Source: Thiomicrorhabdus sp965602805
GTDB lineage: Bacteria > Pseudomonadota > Gammaproteobacteria > Thiomicrospirales > Thiomicrospiraceae
Direction: 5' to 3'
Assembly: GCA_965602805.1 (NCBI GenBank)
Contig: CBFCZK010000006.1
Location: 62,001-126,000, forward strand
Length of the DNA: 64,000 nt
Numbering within the stretch: the first letter of the stretch is position 1; each line of letters starts with the position of its first letter. A model generated the notes under the pieces. That model saw nothing but the letters and a program-made list of their open reading frames with translations, was not told the origin of the DNA and did not search any database. Made by a program: the position numbers and the translations under genes. Below, in pieces: positions 43,452 to 53,583 of this stretch.

Positions 43452-44552
43452 CTAGCGGGTTTTCTGTAACCAGACACTGGCGATTAACAATAAAATAATC
43501 GCTGGCATAAAAGCCCCTAACATGACGGGCCAGTGATAAACCACTGTAAGATTGCCTACCAACTGATTTAACAAATGAAAACCCATTCCCAACAGCACGC
43601 CCAAAAAGACACGCTGCCCCATACTCACTTGCCTGATTGAGCCAAAAATCAGCGGAAAGACAATCGCAATCATGGCAATGACCATAATTGGCATCGAAAT
43701 CTTACGCCAAAACTCTAATTCATGGGCACTCGTTTCTAAATCATTGGTTTCTAAAAACTGAATATACTGATAAAGGTCCCAAGCACTCAAATACCGGGTT
43801 TCTATATCTAAGTTACGTAAGTCTTCTGGCTTTAAAGGAAAGCTTGAGACCAGTGATTGAGCCCTGCTGACTTTCAGTTCCAATGCAGGAGGCAGTACCT
43901 CCACCGATTCAAGATTAACTTTACCAAAATTGAGCTGTTGTTGGACGGCACCTTTAAACAGCCACTTCCCCTCTTCATAACTGGCGGTCTTTATTTGCGA
44001 CAATTCGCTTAATTGCCCGTCTGCGAGTTCATACATGGTGATATTTTTCAGTTCGGTGCTCGACATAACACGTCCGACATGGATATAACGACTAGCATCT
44101 TTTACCCATAAGCCATCTTTTGAACCCACTGAGAAACTCTGATTTAAGGCTTCTGCACGCATCTTTTTAGCATAAGCTTCGCTACTGGGAGCAACCCACT
44201 CACCGACCATGGCAATGACTAGCCACATTAGTAAAGCGGTTTTCAATACCGCCCAGAGAATTCTTTTAATCGACCAACCAGTCACGCGTAACACGGTTAA
44301 TTCAGACTGATTTGCTAAACTGCCTAAGCCCATTAATGTGCCAATAACCAAAACGATTGGAAAAATTTCATAGCTATAAACGGGGAGTTTTAAGAGAGTA
44401 TAAAGAGAACCTAACGCCAGTGTATAACCATCGGTTAATTTAGAGACTTGGTTCATAAACTCAAAAAAGCCAAAGATGACTAATAACACCAACATCACTA
44501 ATAAAGTGTAGCTAACGACAATACGGGCTAAATAGCGTTCTATTCGATTCAT
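43452..44552 (-). CDS. lptG: LPS export ABC transporter permease LptG
   Basis: LptG with LptF and LptB2 extracts LPS from the inner membrane and passes it to LptC/LptA. The 366-aa protein has three N-terminal TM helices, a periplasmic jellyroll domain (about residues 115-265) and three C-terminal TM helices, with the family motif LPVYSYEIFPIVLVIGTLMGLG. The start MNRIERYLARIVV matches homologues. It follows lptF by 2 bp. The MITE just past its stop does not alter the coding sequence, but it may act as, or displace, the transcription terminator. Confidence 0.95.
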   Translation of the reverse strand: MNRIERYLARIVVSYTLLVMLVLLVIFGFFEFMNQVSKLTDGYTLALGSLYTLLKLPVYSYEIFPIVLVIGTLMGLGSLANQSELTVLRVTGWSIKRILWAVLKTALLMWLVIAMVGEWVAPSSEAYAKKMRAEALNQSFSVGSKDGLWVKDASRYIHVGRVMSSTELKNITMYELADGQLSELSQIKTASYEEGKWLFKGAVQQQLNFGKVNLESVEVLPPALELKVSRAQSLVSSFPLKPEDLRNLDIETRYLSAWDLYQYIQFLETNDLETSAHELEFWRKISMPIMVIAMIAIVFPLIFGSIRQVSMGQRVFLGVLLGMGFHLLNQLVGNLTVVYHWPVMLGAFMPAIILLLIASVWLQKTR

Positions 44553-44554
44553 CG

Positions 44555-45715
44555 TTAATCCTCATTTCCTGGGAGCGTTATCTTTTGAGAGCCGGTGACT
44601 TTATTCAATTTTGCAGCAGGCCTTATTTTTGACAACAGTTGGAGATTGAGTTGTTTAAAATCCACTAAAGCCAATATCAAGAACAGGATTGGAACAGGCC
44701 ATAAACCTAGCGACATCGGCCAGCTTCCTTCGGTCAAGCCATCTCGACCAACCATTAAAAGTTGGTTGTAGATAATGTAAAGTACGAGAGCAAAAAACAC
44801 CTTAGCAAAACGGCCTTCTCTAGGCCCTGTCCGGCTCATTTTCAGACCAATCAAACCAAGTACCAACACACCAAATGGCGTCACTAGACGCCACTGTAGT
44901 AAGGCCTGATGTTCTAACGTATCAGAGCCCCATAAAACATCCGTGCCGACTTCAAACTTAGCAGGCCTGGTAGGTTTGGAACTGAGTTCAGGAATTAACA
45001 CCTCAAAGCGTTTGAATGCTTGAACTTCAACATCCCCTGACGCTGTTTTTGTAGGGTTATGCATCCCAAGATAACTATAACCACCTTCCAACACTAACAT
45101 CAGCTTGCCATCATTCCATTCAAACCGTCCAAGTGGCGCGACTAGAATAAGGTCTTGCTCTGCACCTTTGGCTTTAGGTTGACGTTGAATCCAAATATTA
45201 GAGAGTTCGCCAGAATCTGAAATCGATTTAGTATAAAACACGCCCGATTCATTCGGTAAGGTATTAAAACGACCTGGCACAATCCCCGAGATGGGGGTAA
45301 GCGTTTGCGCCTCACCAATAATAAGGCGTTCCGTTTTATAACTCCATGGCGTGACTACCAAAGAAATCCAAGCGGTCAGCAATACCAAAGGAATCAAAAA
45401 AAACAGCACTATCTTTTGAAAATATTGCGGGGAAATTCCACAACTACTCATCACGACCATCTCTTGATCCTGATAAAGACGGCCTACTGATAACATCACG
45501 CTGAGCAACGCCACTAAAGGCAAAATAATCTCCAGCGCAGGCGGAATCTTCAGCAATAAAACTTGCAGGACAATCGATGAAGGGACTTTACCCTCCACAG
45601 CCATGGCTAATAGCTTGGTTGCTTCTGAACCAAAGGTAATCAGTAGCAGAACCGTAAGGACGGCAAAAAAAGTCTTTAGCAATTCTATATAAAGGTATTT
45701 GTCGAGAATTCGCAA
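44555..45715 (-). CDS. lptF: LPS export ABC transporter permease LptF
   Basis: Partner of LptG. The same layout is seen: three TM helices, a periplasmic beta-jellyroll, three TM helices; typical segments are ALEIILPLVALLSVMLSVGRLY, DQEMVVMSSCGIS and GVFYTKSIS. I place the start at TTG 45715, giving LRILDKYLYIELLKTFF at the N-terminus as in homologues, because GGAG lies 6 nt upstream; the frame is open to 45751 with GTG 45727 as an alternative. About 386 aa. It is divergent from pepA, a common gammaproteobacterial arrangement. A near-match to the dispersed palindrome (one mismatch) is in frame at about 44961. Confidence 0.94.
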   Translation of the reverse strand: MRILDKYLYIELLKTFFAVLTVLLLITFGSEATKLLAMAVEGKVPSSIVLQVLLLKIPPALEIILPLVALLSVMLSVGRLYQDQEMVVMSSCGISPQYFQKIVLFFLIPLVLLTAWISLVVTPWSYKTERLIIGEAQTLTPISGIVPGRFNTLPNESGVFYTKSISDSGELSNIWIQRQPKAKGAEQDLILVAPLGRFEWNDGKLMLVLEGGYSYLGMHNPTKTASGDVEVQAFKRFEVLIPELSSKPTRPAKFEVGTDVLWGSDTLEHQALLQWRLVTPFGVLVLGLIGLKMSRTGPREGRFAKVFFALVLYIIYNQLLMVGRDGLTEGSWPMSLGLWPVPILFLILALVDFKQLNLQLLSKIRPAAKLNKVTGSQKITLPGNED

Positions 45716-45847
45716 AAAGCGCTCCACACACGTTAAAATAGTGAATATCAATTTTTAATAAAGCCATTATACAAACAAAAACGTAGAATGACTGTTTTAA
45801 ACAAACCCGTTAACCAAGCTGAATCCTCGATTTTAAAGGCTAAAACC

Positions 45848-47332
45848 ATGAAACACATCCAATTTTCATTCAATATCTCGTCTATTAACCTTGATACCTT
45901 AATTCTAGCCATTAATGATGAAGGTCAAATCATCTCTTTAGAGAACGCCCTGCCACAACAATCTACGTTGAATGAATTAAGTAACAGTCTTGTAAAATCG
46001 GGTGATTTCAGCGGAAAAGTCGGTAAAACCCTGCTACTCGTTAAACCTACAGGCATTGAAATTCAAAGAGTGTTGTTGGTTGGTTTTGGTGCGAGTGACA
46101 AACTGAGCACGAAAGGCTATCTCACCTCAATCCAAGCCGCAGCAGATGCGCTGGATCATTGTGGCGCAAGACACATTGCCAACGCCGCTATTTTCGCCAA
46201 ACCAGCAGCGGAAAGCGTTGAGTGGGCAGTGACCCAAAATGCACAAATATTCCAACGTAGTTTTTATGATTACAGCCATGAAAGCCGTGGCAGTCATCCA
46301 GTCAAAGAGCCTAAAGTAGAAAGTATGGTTTTCCCATGCGAAGATTACAGCGCAGCTGCACAACAAGGCCAAGCGACAGCGCTAGGTATGGCGCTGACTC
46401 AAGATTTAGCAAATATGCCGAGTAACTTCTGTACCCCGACCTATCTAGCAGAAACCGCAATTGAATTAGGTCAAGAATTTGGCTTTGATATTAAGATTCT
46501 TGATCGCAAAGAGATGATTGAAATGGGCATGGGTTCTTTTATGGCCGTCGCGCAAGGTGGAGATACGCCCCCTAAAATGATCTGTCTTTCTTATAACGGT
46601 GGAGAAGCTGCTCAAGCCCCTATCGCTCTAGTCGGTAAAGGGGTGACTTTTGATACCGGCGGAATTTCATTGAAGCCTGGCGCAGCCATGGACGAAATGA
46701 AATACGATATGGGCGGTGCGGCAACCGTTCTAGGTGTCTTTAAAGCAATAGGTGAACTTAAACCGAATATCAATGTCGTTGGTGTTATTCCAGCCACTGA
46801 AAACATGCCATCTGGTGATGCGATTAAACCAGGGGATGTCGTCACCTCCCTTTCCGGTCAAACGATTGAAATTTTGAATACCGATGCCGAAGGCCGTTTG
46901 ATTCTATGTGATGCATTAACCTATACACAGCAGACCTTTAAGCCTTGTAAAATCATTGACATGGCGACATTAACAGGCGCTTGCATCATCGCTTTAGGGC
47001 ACCATGTTTCGGCCATTATGGGTAATAATCAACCGCTTGTGGATGCTTTAACCACAGCAGGTCAAACAACCTATGATCGTTTTTGGCAGTTACCATTGGG
47101 TGAAGAGTGGGATGAGCAGCTGAAATCTAATTTCGCAGATATGGCAAATATTGGTGGACGTGCCGGTGGTTCGATTACCGCAGCCCAGTTTTTAGCGCGT
47201 TTCGTCCAAGATGTAGATTGGGCACATTTAGACATCGCCGGTACGGCTTGGGTCAGTGGCAATAATAAAGGCGCAACAGGCCGTCCCGTTCCAGCACTGG
47301 TTGAATATCTATTAACTGAAGCGAAGGCATAA
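45848..47332 (+). CDS. pepA: Leucyl aminopeptidase PepA
   Basis: A dizinc/manganese M17 aminopeptidase; in E. coli it also binds DNA and aids Xer recombination at cer. The C-terminal catalytic domain is complete: VGKGVTFDTGGISLKPG, YDMGGAATVLG, the signature NTDAEGRLILCDALTY and IGGRAGGSITAAQFL. ATG 45848 (AAAGG 8 nt upstream) gives 494 aa and starts at the first beta strand, as in homologues; an ATG at 45788 would add 20 residues. It is divergent from lptF and followed 7 bp later by holC. Confidence 0.95.
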   Translation: MKHIQFSFNISSINLDTLILAINDEGQIISLENALPQQSTLNELSNSLVKSGDFSGKVGKTLLLVKPTGIEIQRVLLVGFGASDKLSTKGYLTSIQAAADALDHCGARHIANAAIFAKPAAESVEWAVTQNAQIFQRSFYDYSHESRGSHPVKEPKVESMVFPCEDYSAAAQQGQATALGMALTQDLANMPSNFCTPTYLAETAIELGQEFGFDIKILDRKEMIEMGMGSFMAVAQGGDTPPKMICLSYNGGEAAQAPIALVGKGVTFDTGGISLKPGAAMDEMKYDMGGAATVLGVFKAIGELKPNINVVGVIPATENMPSGDAIKPGDVVTSLSGQTIEILNTDAEGRLILCDALTYTQQTFKPCKIIDMATLTGACIIALGHHVSAIMGNNQPLVDALTTAGQTTYDRFWQLPLGEEWDEQLKSNFADMANIGGRAGGSITAAQFLARFVQDVDWAHLDIAGTAWVSGNNKGATGRPVPALVEYLLTEAKA

Positions 47333-47339
47333 AGAACGC

Positions 47340-47807
47340 ATGACAGCGCCACAAACTGCACAGACAGCTTCAGATAACCTATCCGAGAAAGATGTACTGT
47401 TCTATGTATTGAACAGTACTGACCCACAGTCCAGAGAGGCTTTTCTGAACAAATTACTGAAAAAGATTTGGACAGAAAAACGACGTTGTGATGTGCGTTT
47501 TGAATCAGAACAAGATGCACTGCGCTATGATTTAACGCTGTGGAATGCACAACCGCAGAGTTTTATCCCACACAGTGTCGCTAAACAAGTGTCGGCATCT
47601 ATTCAGTTGTATGGTGAACAGATAGCAAAACCTTCACGAGATGTACTCATTAACTTACACCCGGAATTTCCGAGCGTGTTTGAACAGTATCAAAGAACCA
47701 TTGAGATACTCGACCAATCCGACTATTTGATACAGATGGGGCGCGAACGCTGGAAGGCTTACAAAGCCAAAGGCATAGAAGCAACCGTACATAAAATCGG
47801 CTTTTAA
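47340..47807 (+). CDS. holC: DNA polymerase III chi subunit
   Basis: HolC links the clamp loader to single-strand-binding protein. The 155-aa protein has the chi pattern: DVLFYVLNSTDPQSREAFLN, RRCDVRFESEQDALRYDLTLW and SFIPHSVAKQ, with a later DVLINLHPEFPSVFEQYQR. The N-terminal 18 residues are an extra Thr/Gln-rich stretch compared with E. coli. The pepA-holC order is the usual one; valS, which often follows, is not here. It is followed directly by a strong terminator. Confidence 0.92.
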   Translation: MTAPQTAQTASDNLSEKDVLFYVLNSTDPQSREAFLNKLLKKIWTEKRRCDVRFESEQDALRYDLTLWNAQPQSFIPHSVAKQVSASIQLYGEQIAKPSRDVLINLHPEFPSVFEQYQRTIEILDQSDYLIQMGRERWKAYKAKGIEATVHKIGF

Positions 47808-47844
47808 AACCGACGATACTTTCACCTATTTGTTTCACCCCATA

Positions 47845-47882
47845 AAAAACGGCGAAAGTTACACACTTACGCCGTTTTTTTT
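47845..47882. terminator. Bidirectional terminator between holC and wzz
   Basis: AAAAACGGCG (47845-47854) and CGCCGTTTTT (47870-47879) form a 10-bp stem with U runs in both directions; it serves the convergent holC and wzz genes. Confidence 0.85.
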
Positions 47883-47910
47883 ATTCGCCAGAGACTGAAT
47901 TCACAATCCT

Positions 47911-47922
47911 ACCAGGCCTGGT
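47911..47922. repeat. Dispersed palindrome ACCAGGCCTGGT, copy 6
   Basis: Exact copy, intergenic, 21 bp past the stop of the minus-strand wzz gene. Confidence 0.9.
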
Positions 47923-47943
47923 CATTTTCAGATTATCCAGAAA

Positions 47944-49065
47944 CTACGCCACGGGTGAAGACTCTAGTCGACGACTTTTAACCGCACGACGAATCAAGGC
48001 AATAAAAATACCTAACATTAACCCCAAGACACCTGCGACCGCCAAGATTAATGACTTTTTGGGTTTTATTTTATCTCCATAAATTGCAGCTTGGTCAATT
48101 GTCACCACCCCAAAATCAGATTTAACAATTTTTAAACTTTGAATCTTTTGTAACTGCTCTTGTAAGCCACGCAATTCAGGAATGAAGGCATCATCATTTT
48201 TTCTCAATTCTAAAACTGTTTTTTCAGCAGCCAATAAATCTGAACCTAGCAAATAAAGTGCAGAATTATAGGCACTCTCAGTATTTACATTGTTAATATT
48301 CAGCGTTGGTCCTGCAGAAACCGGCTTATTAATTCCTAATTGTTGAGTGATTATAATCGCTTCATCTAACTGAGCTATTCTATCTAAACGTCTGTCTAAA
48401 GCGATTTGTCTAGCACTGGAGACGCGATCATTCAATAAACCTACTCTACTTTGCTTCTCAGCCATTATCTGCTGATAAAATTTCTGAAGCGTTTTCTGTT
48501 CAGCAGTCTGCACCAAATCATTTAAAATTTCAGCCACCTCTTGCTCGGTTAACGATAAAGCCAAACTCACATAAACTACTTTAGATAAATCTTTTGCCTT
48601 AGGACTTTTCATAGAAAAATCTTTGGTAAATTTAGTAAAAGCTGATTTTTCAGCTTTGATTTTATCCGTTCCGGATAACTGATTAATATCTGGCTGATAG
48701 GTATTTATTAAATGATACTTATCAAAAATAACCTTAAGGGTCTGTCTAGACTCTAAGTTGGTTTGAAATTGATTGAATACAGACGTTGGGGTATTTGCAC
48801 CTGCACCTGCACCCAGCACAATAGACAACTCATTCATCGGCAAAACCTTTTCAGTTGGCGGCGGTAGTAAATAAGATTCTGACTGATAAACCGGCTGCAC
48901 ACTGAATGCATAAACGGTAGCCAGTAAAATAGTCACTACAAAGCTCAATAAAATTGTCAATTTCTCTTCTACTAAACCATTCCACAATTCAAACAAGTCA
49001 ATCTCATCATCATTGCTATTCATATCCCCTGCAGGCTGTGCCTTCAATTTTGAATCCAAATCCAT
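47944..49065 (-). CDS. wzz: Wzz-type polysaccharide chain-length determinant
   Basis: A polysaccharide co-polymerase controlling glycan chain length. The 373-aa protein has an N-terminal TM (LTILLSFVVTILLATVYAF, about residues 35-55), a periplasmic coiled-coil-rich domain, and a C-terminal TM (LILAVAGVLGLMLGIFIALI). There is no cytoplasmic kinase domain, so it is the Wzz rather than the Wzc class. EIDLFELWNGLVEEK before TM1 is typical. It stands alone between holC and pilT, far from the island's wzx/wzy, which has no wzz of its own, so this protein or the one at 61 kb must serve that pathway if it is regulated. Confidence 0.9.
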   Translation of the reverse strand: MDLDSKLKAQPAGDMNSNDDEIDLFELWNGLVEEKLTILLSFVVTILLATVYAFSVQPVYQSESYLLPPPTEKVLPMNELSIVLGAGAGANTPTSVFNQFQTNLESRQTLKVIFDKYHLINTYQPDINQLSGTDKIKAEKSAFTKFTKDFSMKSPKAKDLSKVVYVSLALSLTEQEVAEILNDLVQTAEQKTLQKFYQQIMAEKQSRVGLLNDRVSSARQIALDRRLDRIAQLDEAIIITQQLGINKPVSAGPTLNINNVNTESAYNSALYLLGSDLLAAEKTVLELRKNDDAFIPELRGLQEQLQKIQSLKIVKSDFGVVTIDQAAIYGDKIKPKKSLILAVAGVLGLMLGIFIALIRRAVKSRRLESSPVA

Positions 49066-49230
49066 TTTTAACCTTTAAATACTTTTAAGCATAATTTTTC
49101 AAACACATTATACAGAACTAACTCATTCATTCGTAAAGAAGCCCCGCCATAAAATAGTTTTAGTTCTTTTTAGTGCTTTGATTCCCTATAATGAATAAAG
49201 TTTCTCATTAAAAATGAAAGGACAGATTTC

Positions 49231-50268
49231 ATGGAAATTACAGAATTATTGGAATTCAGCGTGCAACAAGGTGCATCTGATTTACATCTTTCCACCGGAC
49301 AACCCCCTATTATTCGTAAGGATGGGGATGTGCAACGTATTGATGCGCCGAGTTTCGATTCGGAAGAGTTACAAACCATGATTTATGATGTTATGAATGA
49401 TGAGCAGCGCCGCGGATTTGAATCCGAGCTTGAGGCGGATTTTTCGTTTGAGTTGCCAAAAATAGCCCGATTCAGAGCGAATGTTTTTCAGCAGAATCGA
49501 GGCATCTCTGCGGTATTCAGAACCATCCCAAGCCAGGTCCTGACTTTAGAGGACCTCGCAGCTCCGGCTATCTTTAAAGACATTTCCAGTTTTCCTCGAG
49601 GTTTAGTGTTAGTGACTGGCCCAACAGGTTCAGGTAAGTCAACGACCCTAGCGGCAATGGTCGATTACGTTAATAAAACCATGCCTGCGCATGTTCTAAC
49701 CGTAGAAGACCCCATAGAATTTGTCCACGAACCCATCCGTTGCTTAATTAATCAGCGTGAAGTTCACCGGCATACCAAGAGCTTCAACAACGCCTTACGT
49801 TCGGCACTGCGTGAAGATCCTGATGTTATCCTGGTCGGAGAATTACGTGATTTAGAAACCATTCGTTTAGCTTTAACGGCTGCTGAAACCGGACATTTGG
49901 TCTTTGGTACCCTACACACCAGTTCTGCGGCAAAAACCATTGACCGTATTATTGATGTCTTTCCCGCTGAAGAAAAAGAGATGGTGCGTTCCATGCTTTC
50001 AGAATCATTACAAGCGGTTATTTCACAAGCCCTTTTGAAAAAAACCACGGGTGGCAGAATTGCGGTTCATGAAATCATGCTTGCTAATTCAGCGATTCGT
50101 AACTTGATTCGCGAAGCTAAGATTCCACAAATGTACTCGGTGATTCAGACTTCGACACAAATCGGCATGCAAACCCTTGATCAAAACCTGAAAGACCTGG
50201 TCAATAAAGGATTGATCACGCTGGAAGATGCGCGTTCAAAAGCAGCCAATAAAGCGACTTTTAAATAA
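49231..50268 (+). CDS. pilT: Type IV pilus retraction ATPase PilT
   Basis: Hexameric ATPase that depolymerises type IV pili, powering twitching and DNA uptake. The 345-aa length equals that of homologues. Walker A is VTGPTGSGKSTTLAAM, the Asp box/Walker B region is LREDPDVILVGELRD, the His box GHLVFGTLHTSSA, and the PilT-specific C-terminal AIRNLIREAKIPQ is present. AAAGGA precedes the ATG. pilU follows after 17 bp. Confidence 0.97.
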   Translation: MEITELLEFSVQQGASDLHLSTGQPPIIRKDGDVQRIDAPSFDSEELQTMIYDVMNDEQRRGFESELEADFSFELPKIARFRANVFQQNRGISAVFRTIPSQVLTLEDLAAPAIFKDISSFPRGLVLVTGPTGSGKSTTLAAMVDYVNKTMPAHVLTVEDPIEFVHEPIRCLINQREVHRHTKSFNNALRSALREDPDVILVGELRDLETIRLALTAAETGHLVFGTLHTSSAAKTIDRIIDVFPAEEKEMVRSMLSESLQAVISQALLKKTTGGRIAVHEIMLANSAIRNLIREAKIPQMYSVIQTSTQIGMQTLDQNLKDLVNKGLITLEDARSKAANKATFK

Positions 50269-50285
50269 TCAATGGAGCTTTCAAA

Positions 50286-51437
50286 ATGAATACTGATAAC
50301 CTGTCTAATTTACAAAAGCTGTTAGTGCATTTTTCCCAACAAGGGGGTTCTGATCTTTTCATCACGGCTGGACGTCCGGCCACCATGAAGAAAGACCGAC
50401 ATTTGGTTAGTCTTACCGAGGATAAGCTCACACCAGACATGGTGACTAAGCTTTGCTTAGAACTCATGAATCACGATCAATTGTCAATCTACCAGAATAC
50501 GCAGGAATGTAATTTTGCCTATCACATTCCAAGAATTGCACGATACCGAGTCAATGTCTTTGTGCAACGTGGTAGTGCGGGCATGGTAATTCGTTCAGTG
50601 CATACTGAAATACCGAATTTTGAATCGTTAAGCTTACCACCAGTTCTAAAAGAAAGCATTATGGACAAAAATGGCTTAATTTTAATTGTCGGCGGCACCG
50701 GTTCAGGTAAATCCACCACCCTTGCTAGTTTGGTTGATTTGCGTAACCGAGAGCGAGAAGGTCATATCATCACCATTGAAGACCCGATTGAGTTTGTTCA
50801 TTCCCATAAAAAATCAATCGTCACCCAGCGAGAAGTCGGGGTGGACACTGACTCTTATGCCAGTGCGCTTAAAAACACGCTCAGACAAGCACCTGATGTT
50901 ATCCTTATTGGGGAGATTCGCGCCAGAGAGACAATGGAACATGCTATTGCTTTCGCAGAGACGGGACATTTATGTCTATCCACACTGCATGCTAACAATA
51001 CCAACCAAACGCTTGATCGTATCGTCAATTTCTTCCCGGCGGATCACCGTGCGCATATTCTGATGGATTTATCGATCAACTTAAGGGCTGTCGTCTCCCA
51101 ACGCCTCATTCCTAAAATTGGCGGTGGATTGATTGCTGCGGTTGAAGTTTTAATCAATACACCACGTATGTCTGAACTGATTTTCAAAGGTAAGGTCTCA
51201 GAAATCAAACAACTGATGCAAACCTCACAAATAGCGGGCATGCAAACATTTGACAGTGCCCTATTTGACTTATACGAGAAAGAACTCATCACCTATGAAG
51301 ATGCTTTGCGCGGTGCTGACTCGATGAATGACCTTCGTCTGAATATTAAATTGAATAGCAAACTACCATTACCGAACGGAATGGACAAAGAGACCTCCGC
51401 AGAAAAACCGCAATTTAACCTGCGTTCTGAAGAGTAG
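50286..51437 (+). CDS. pilU: Type IV pilus retraction ATPase paralogue PilU
   Basis: Accessory retraction ATPase that works with PilT. The 383-aa protein has Walker A VGGTGSGKSTTLASL, RQAPDVILIGEIRARETMEH and GHLCLSTLHANNTNQTL. The longer C-terminal tail and the replacement of AIRNLIRE by RMSELIFKGKV are typical of PilU. It is cotranscribed with pilT. A hairpin shared with uvrB lies downstream. Confidence 0.95.
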   Translation: MNTDNLSNLQKLLVHFSQQGGSDLFITAGRPATMKKDRHLVSLTEDKLTPDMVTKLCLELMNHDQLSIYQNTQECNFAYHIPRIARYRVNVFVQRGSAGMVIRSVHTEIPNFESLSLPPVLKESIMDKNGLILIVGGTGSGKSTTLASLVDLRNREREGHIITIEDPIEFVHSHKKSIVTQREVGVDTDSYASALKNTLRQAPDVILIGEIRARETMEHAIAFAETGHLCLSTLHANNTNQTLDRIVNFFPADHRAHILMDLSINLRAVVSQRLIPKIGGGLIAAVEVLINTPRMSELIFKGKVSEIKQLMQTSQIAGMQTFDSALFDLYEKELITYEDALRGADSMNDLRLNIKLNSKLPLPNGMDKETSAEKPQFNLRSEE

Positions 51438-51489
51438 TCTCCTTTGTACTCTTAATCCTATGCTCGCATTGGCGGTAAACTTGCCAAGC

Positions 51490-51519
51490 TTAGGGAGTAA
51501 GTTTCAACGTACTCCCTAA
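51490..51519. terminator. Hairpin between convergent pilU and uvrB
   Basis: TTAGGGAGTA (51490-51499) and TACTCCCTAA (51510-51519) are perfect 10-bp arms; flanking A/T runs are short, so termination may be modest in both directions. Confidence 0.6.
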
Positions 51520-51549
51520 AAACTCATGAACGCGTTTAAATACCATACG

Positions 51550-53583
51550 CTAGCGTAAATCACCAATTCCAACCATATTGGCTTTCAGTGACTTAACTTC
51601 ATCTCTAAGCTGAGCCGCCGTCTCAAAATCCAATTCTTTAGCGGCTTTATACATTTGCTTCTCTAGCTTTTTCAACTGACTCAAAAGTTCTGCATGTGAA
51701 AGGGGTTTCTGAGGTGCACTATATTCCCCCCTTTTTTCCGCGACTTTCTGAGATTGACCAGGCCTGGTCGGTTTAGAAGCATACGGAGAACCTTCTAAAA
51801 TATCACTGACCTTCTTATTCAAACCTTGCGGTGTAATGCCTTTTTCCAGATTATATGCAATCTGCATCTCACGGCGACGCCCCGTCTCATCAATCGCAGT
51901 TTTCATCGACTTGGTAATTTTATCGGCATACAAAATGGCCTTACCTTCTACATTTCGGGCGGCACGACCGATGGTTTGAATCAACGCGCGTTCAGAACGT
52001 AAAAACCCCTCTTTATCCGCATCTAAAATGGCCACCAAAGCCACTTCAGGGATATCCAACCCTTCTCGCAATAAGTTAATACCGATGAGTACATCGAACT
52101 CACCTAGGCGCAGATCTCGAATGATTTCGATTCGTTCCACCGTATCAATATCTGAATGTAAATAACGCACCCGTACTCCGTGATCTTCAAAATATTCAGT
52201 CAGATTCTCTGACATGCGCTTTGTCAAAGTCGTTACTAAAATACGTTGACCGGCTTCTGCACGCCAACGAATTTCACCCAACAAATCGTCCACCTGGGTC
52301 AACGCAGGACGAACTTCAATAATCGGATCTAACAACCCTGTCGGGCGCACCACTTGCTGCACCATGGTTGAGCAGTGTTCGGCTTCGTATTTACCCGGCG
52401 TGGCCGATACAAAAATAGCTTGTGGCATAGCACGCTCGAACTCTTCAAACATCATAGGTCGATTGTCCATCGCCGATGGCAATCTAAAACCGTAAGTGAC
52501 CAAGTTCTCTTTACGGGAGCGATCCCCTTTATACATACCGCCAATTTGCGGAATGGTAACGTGGCTTTCATCAATCACAAGTAGCGAATTTTTAGGAAAA
52601 TAGTCCATTAAGGTCGGTGGTGCTTGCCCTGCTTCACGTTTAGACAAGTAACGTGAATAGTTCTCAATCCCTTGGCAATAACCCAATTCCACCATCATTT
52701 CGATGTCTAATCGAGTTCGTTCCTCTAGGCGCTGTGCCTCAACGAGCTTACTCATGGAACGCAATTCCGCCAAACGCTCGACCAGTTCAACTTTAACGTG
52801 CTCGACCATCTCCAACACCCGTTCTCGAGGCGTCACATAATGCGATTTAGGATAGACAGTGGCTCGAGTTGGCCGTGACAAAACCTCACCCGTGAGCGGA
52901 TCAAACCAAGAGATGCTCTCGACTTCGTCATCAAACAATTCGATTCGAAGCGCATACTCCTCCGCTTCAGCAGGGAAAATATCGATTACATCGCCGCGCA
53001 CGCGAAAGCTACCCCGCCACAGTTCGATATCATTACGGTTATATTGCATGGAAATCAGTCTGGCTAAAATATCGCGTTGCGCAATGCTATCCCCCAAACG
53101 AATTTGGAGAATCATCTTCAAATACATTTCAGGGTCGCCTAAGCCATAAATTGCAGAAACGGTAGCAATCAAAATAACATCTTCACGCTCTAGCAAGGCT
53201 TTGGTCGCGGACAAACGTAGCTGCTCTATCTGTTCATTGACCGAGGAATCTTTTGAAATATAGGTATCAGAAGCCGGAACATAGGCCTCGGGCTGATAAT
53301 AATCGTAATAGGAGACAAAGTATTCAACGGCATTATTAGGAAAGAAACTCTTCATCTCCCCATACAGTTGTGCCGCCAAGGTTTTGTTATGAGCAATAAT
53401 AATCGTTGGGCGTTGTACCTGCTGAACCACATTGGCAATGGTAAAAGTTTTACCCGAGCCCGTCACCCCAAGAAGGGTCTGATAGGCTTCACCATCCGTC
53501 AATCCTTCAACCAATTGTGCAATGGCAGCCGGCTGATCTCCATTGGGTGAGTACTGAGAAACTAATTCAAACGCTTTAGACAC
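51550..53583 (-). CDS. uvrB: Excinuclease ABC subunit B
   Basis: UvrB verifies DNA damage and loads UvrC in nucleotide excision repair. The 677-aa protein is full length: Walker A LLGVTGSGKTFTIANV, the beta-hairpin region YYDYYQPEAYVPASDTYI, the DESH box VIDESHVTIPQIGGMY, VSATPGKYE, motif VI QTIGRAARNVEGKAILYAD, and the C-terminal UvrC-binding UVR motif (LEKQMYKAAKELDFETAA). No LexA-like box was evident upstream. An exact palindrome copy is in frame near the 3' end, encoding TRPG in the variable linker before the UVR motif. Confidence 0.97.
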   Translation of the reverse strand: MSKAFELVSQYSPNGDQPAAIAQLVEGLTDGEAYQTLLGVTGSGKTFTIANVVQQVQRPTIIIAHNKTLAAQLYGEMKSFFPNNAVEYFVSYYDYYQPEAYVPASDTYISKDSSVNEQIEQLRLSATKALLEREDVILIATVSAIYGLGDPEMYLKMILQIRLGDSIAQRDILARLISMQYNRNDIELWRGSFRVRGDVIDIFPAEAEEYALRIELFDDEVESISWFDPLTGEVLSRPTRATVYPKSHYVTPRERVLEMVEHVKVELVERLAELRSMSKLVEAQRLEERTRLDIEMMVELGYCQGIENYSRYLSKREAGQAPPTLMDYFPKNSLLVIDESHVTIPQIGGMYKGDRSRKENLVTYGFRLPSAMDNRPMMFEEFERAMPQAIFVSATPGKYEAEHCSTMVQQVVRPTGLLDPIIEVRPALTQVDDLLGEIRWRAEAGQRILVTTLTKRMSENLTEYFEDHGVRVRYLHSDIDTVERIEIIRDLRLGEFDVLIGINLLREGLDIPEVALVAILDADKEGFLRSERALIQTIGRAARNVEGKAILYADKITKSMKTAIDETGRRREMQIAYNLEKGITPQGLNKKVSDILEGSPYASKPTRPGQSQKVAEKRGEYSAPQKPLSHAELLSQLKKLEKQMYKAAKELDFETAAQLRDEVKSLKANMVGIGDLR
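51757..51768. repeat. Dispersed palindrome ACCAGGCCTGGT, copy 7
   Basis: Exact copy, 14-bp palindrome with flanks (51756-51769), in the variable linker of uvrB and read in a different frame from the other coding copies (Thr-Arg-Pro-Gly). Confidence 0.9.
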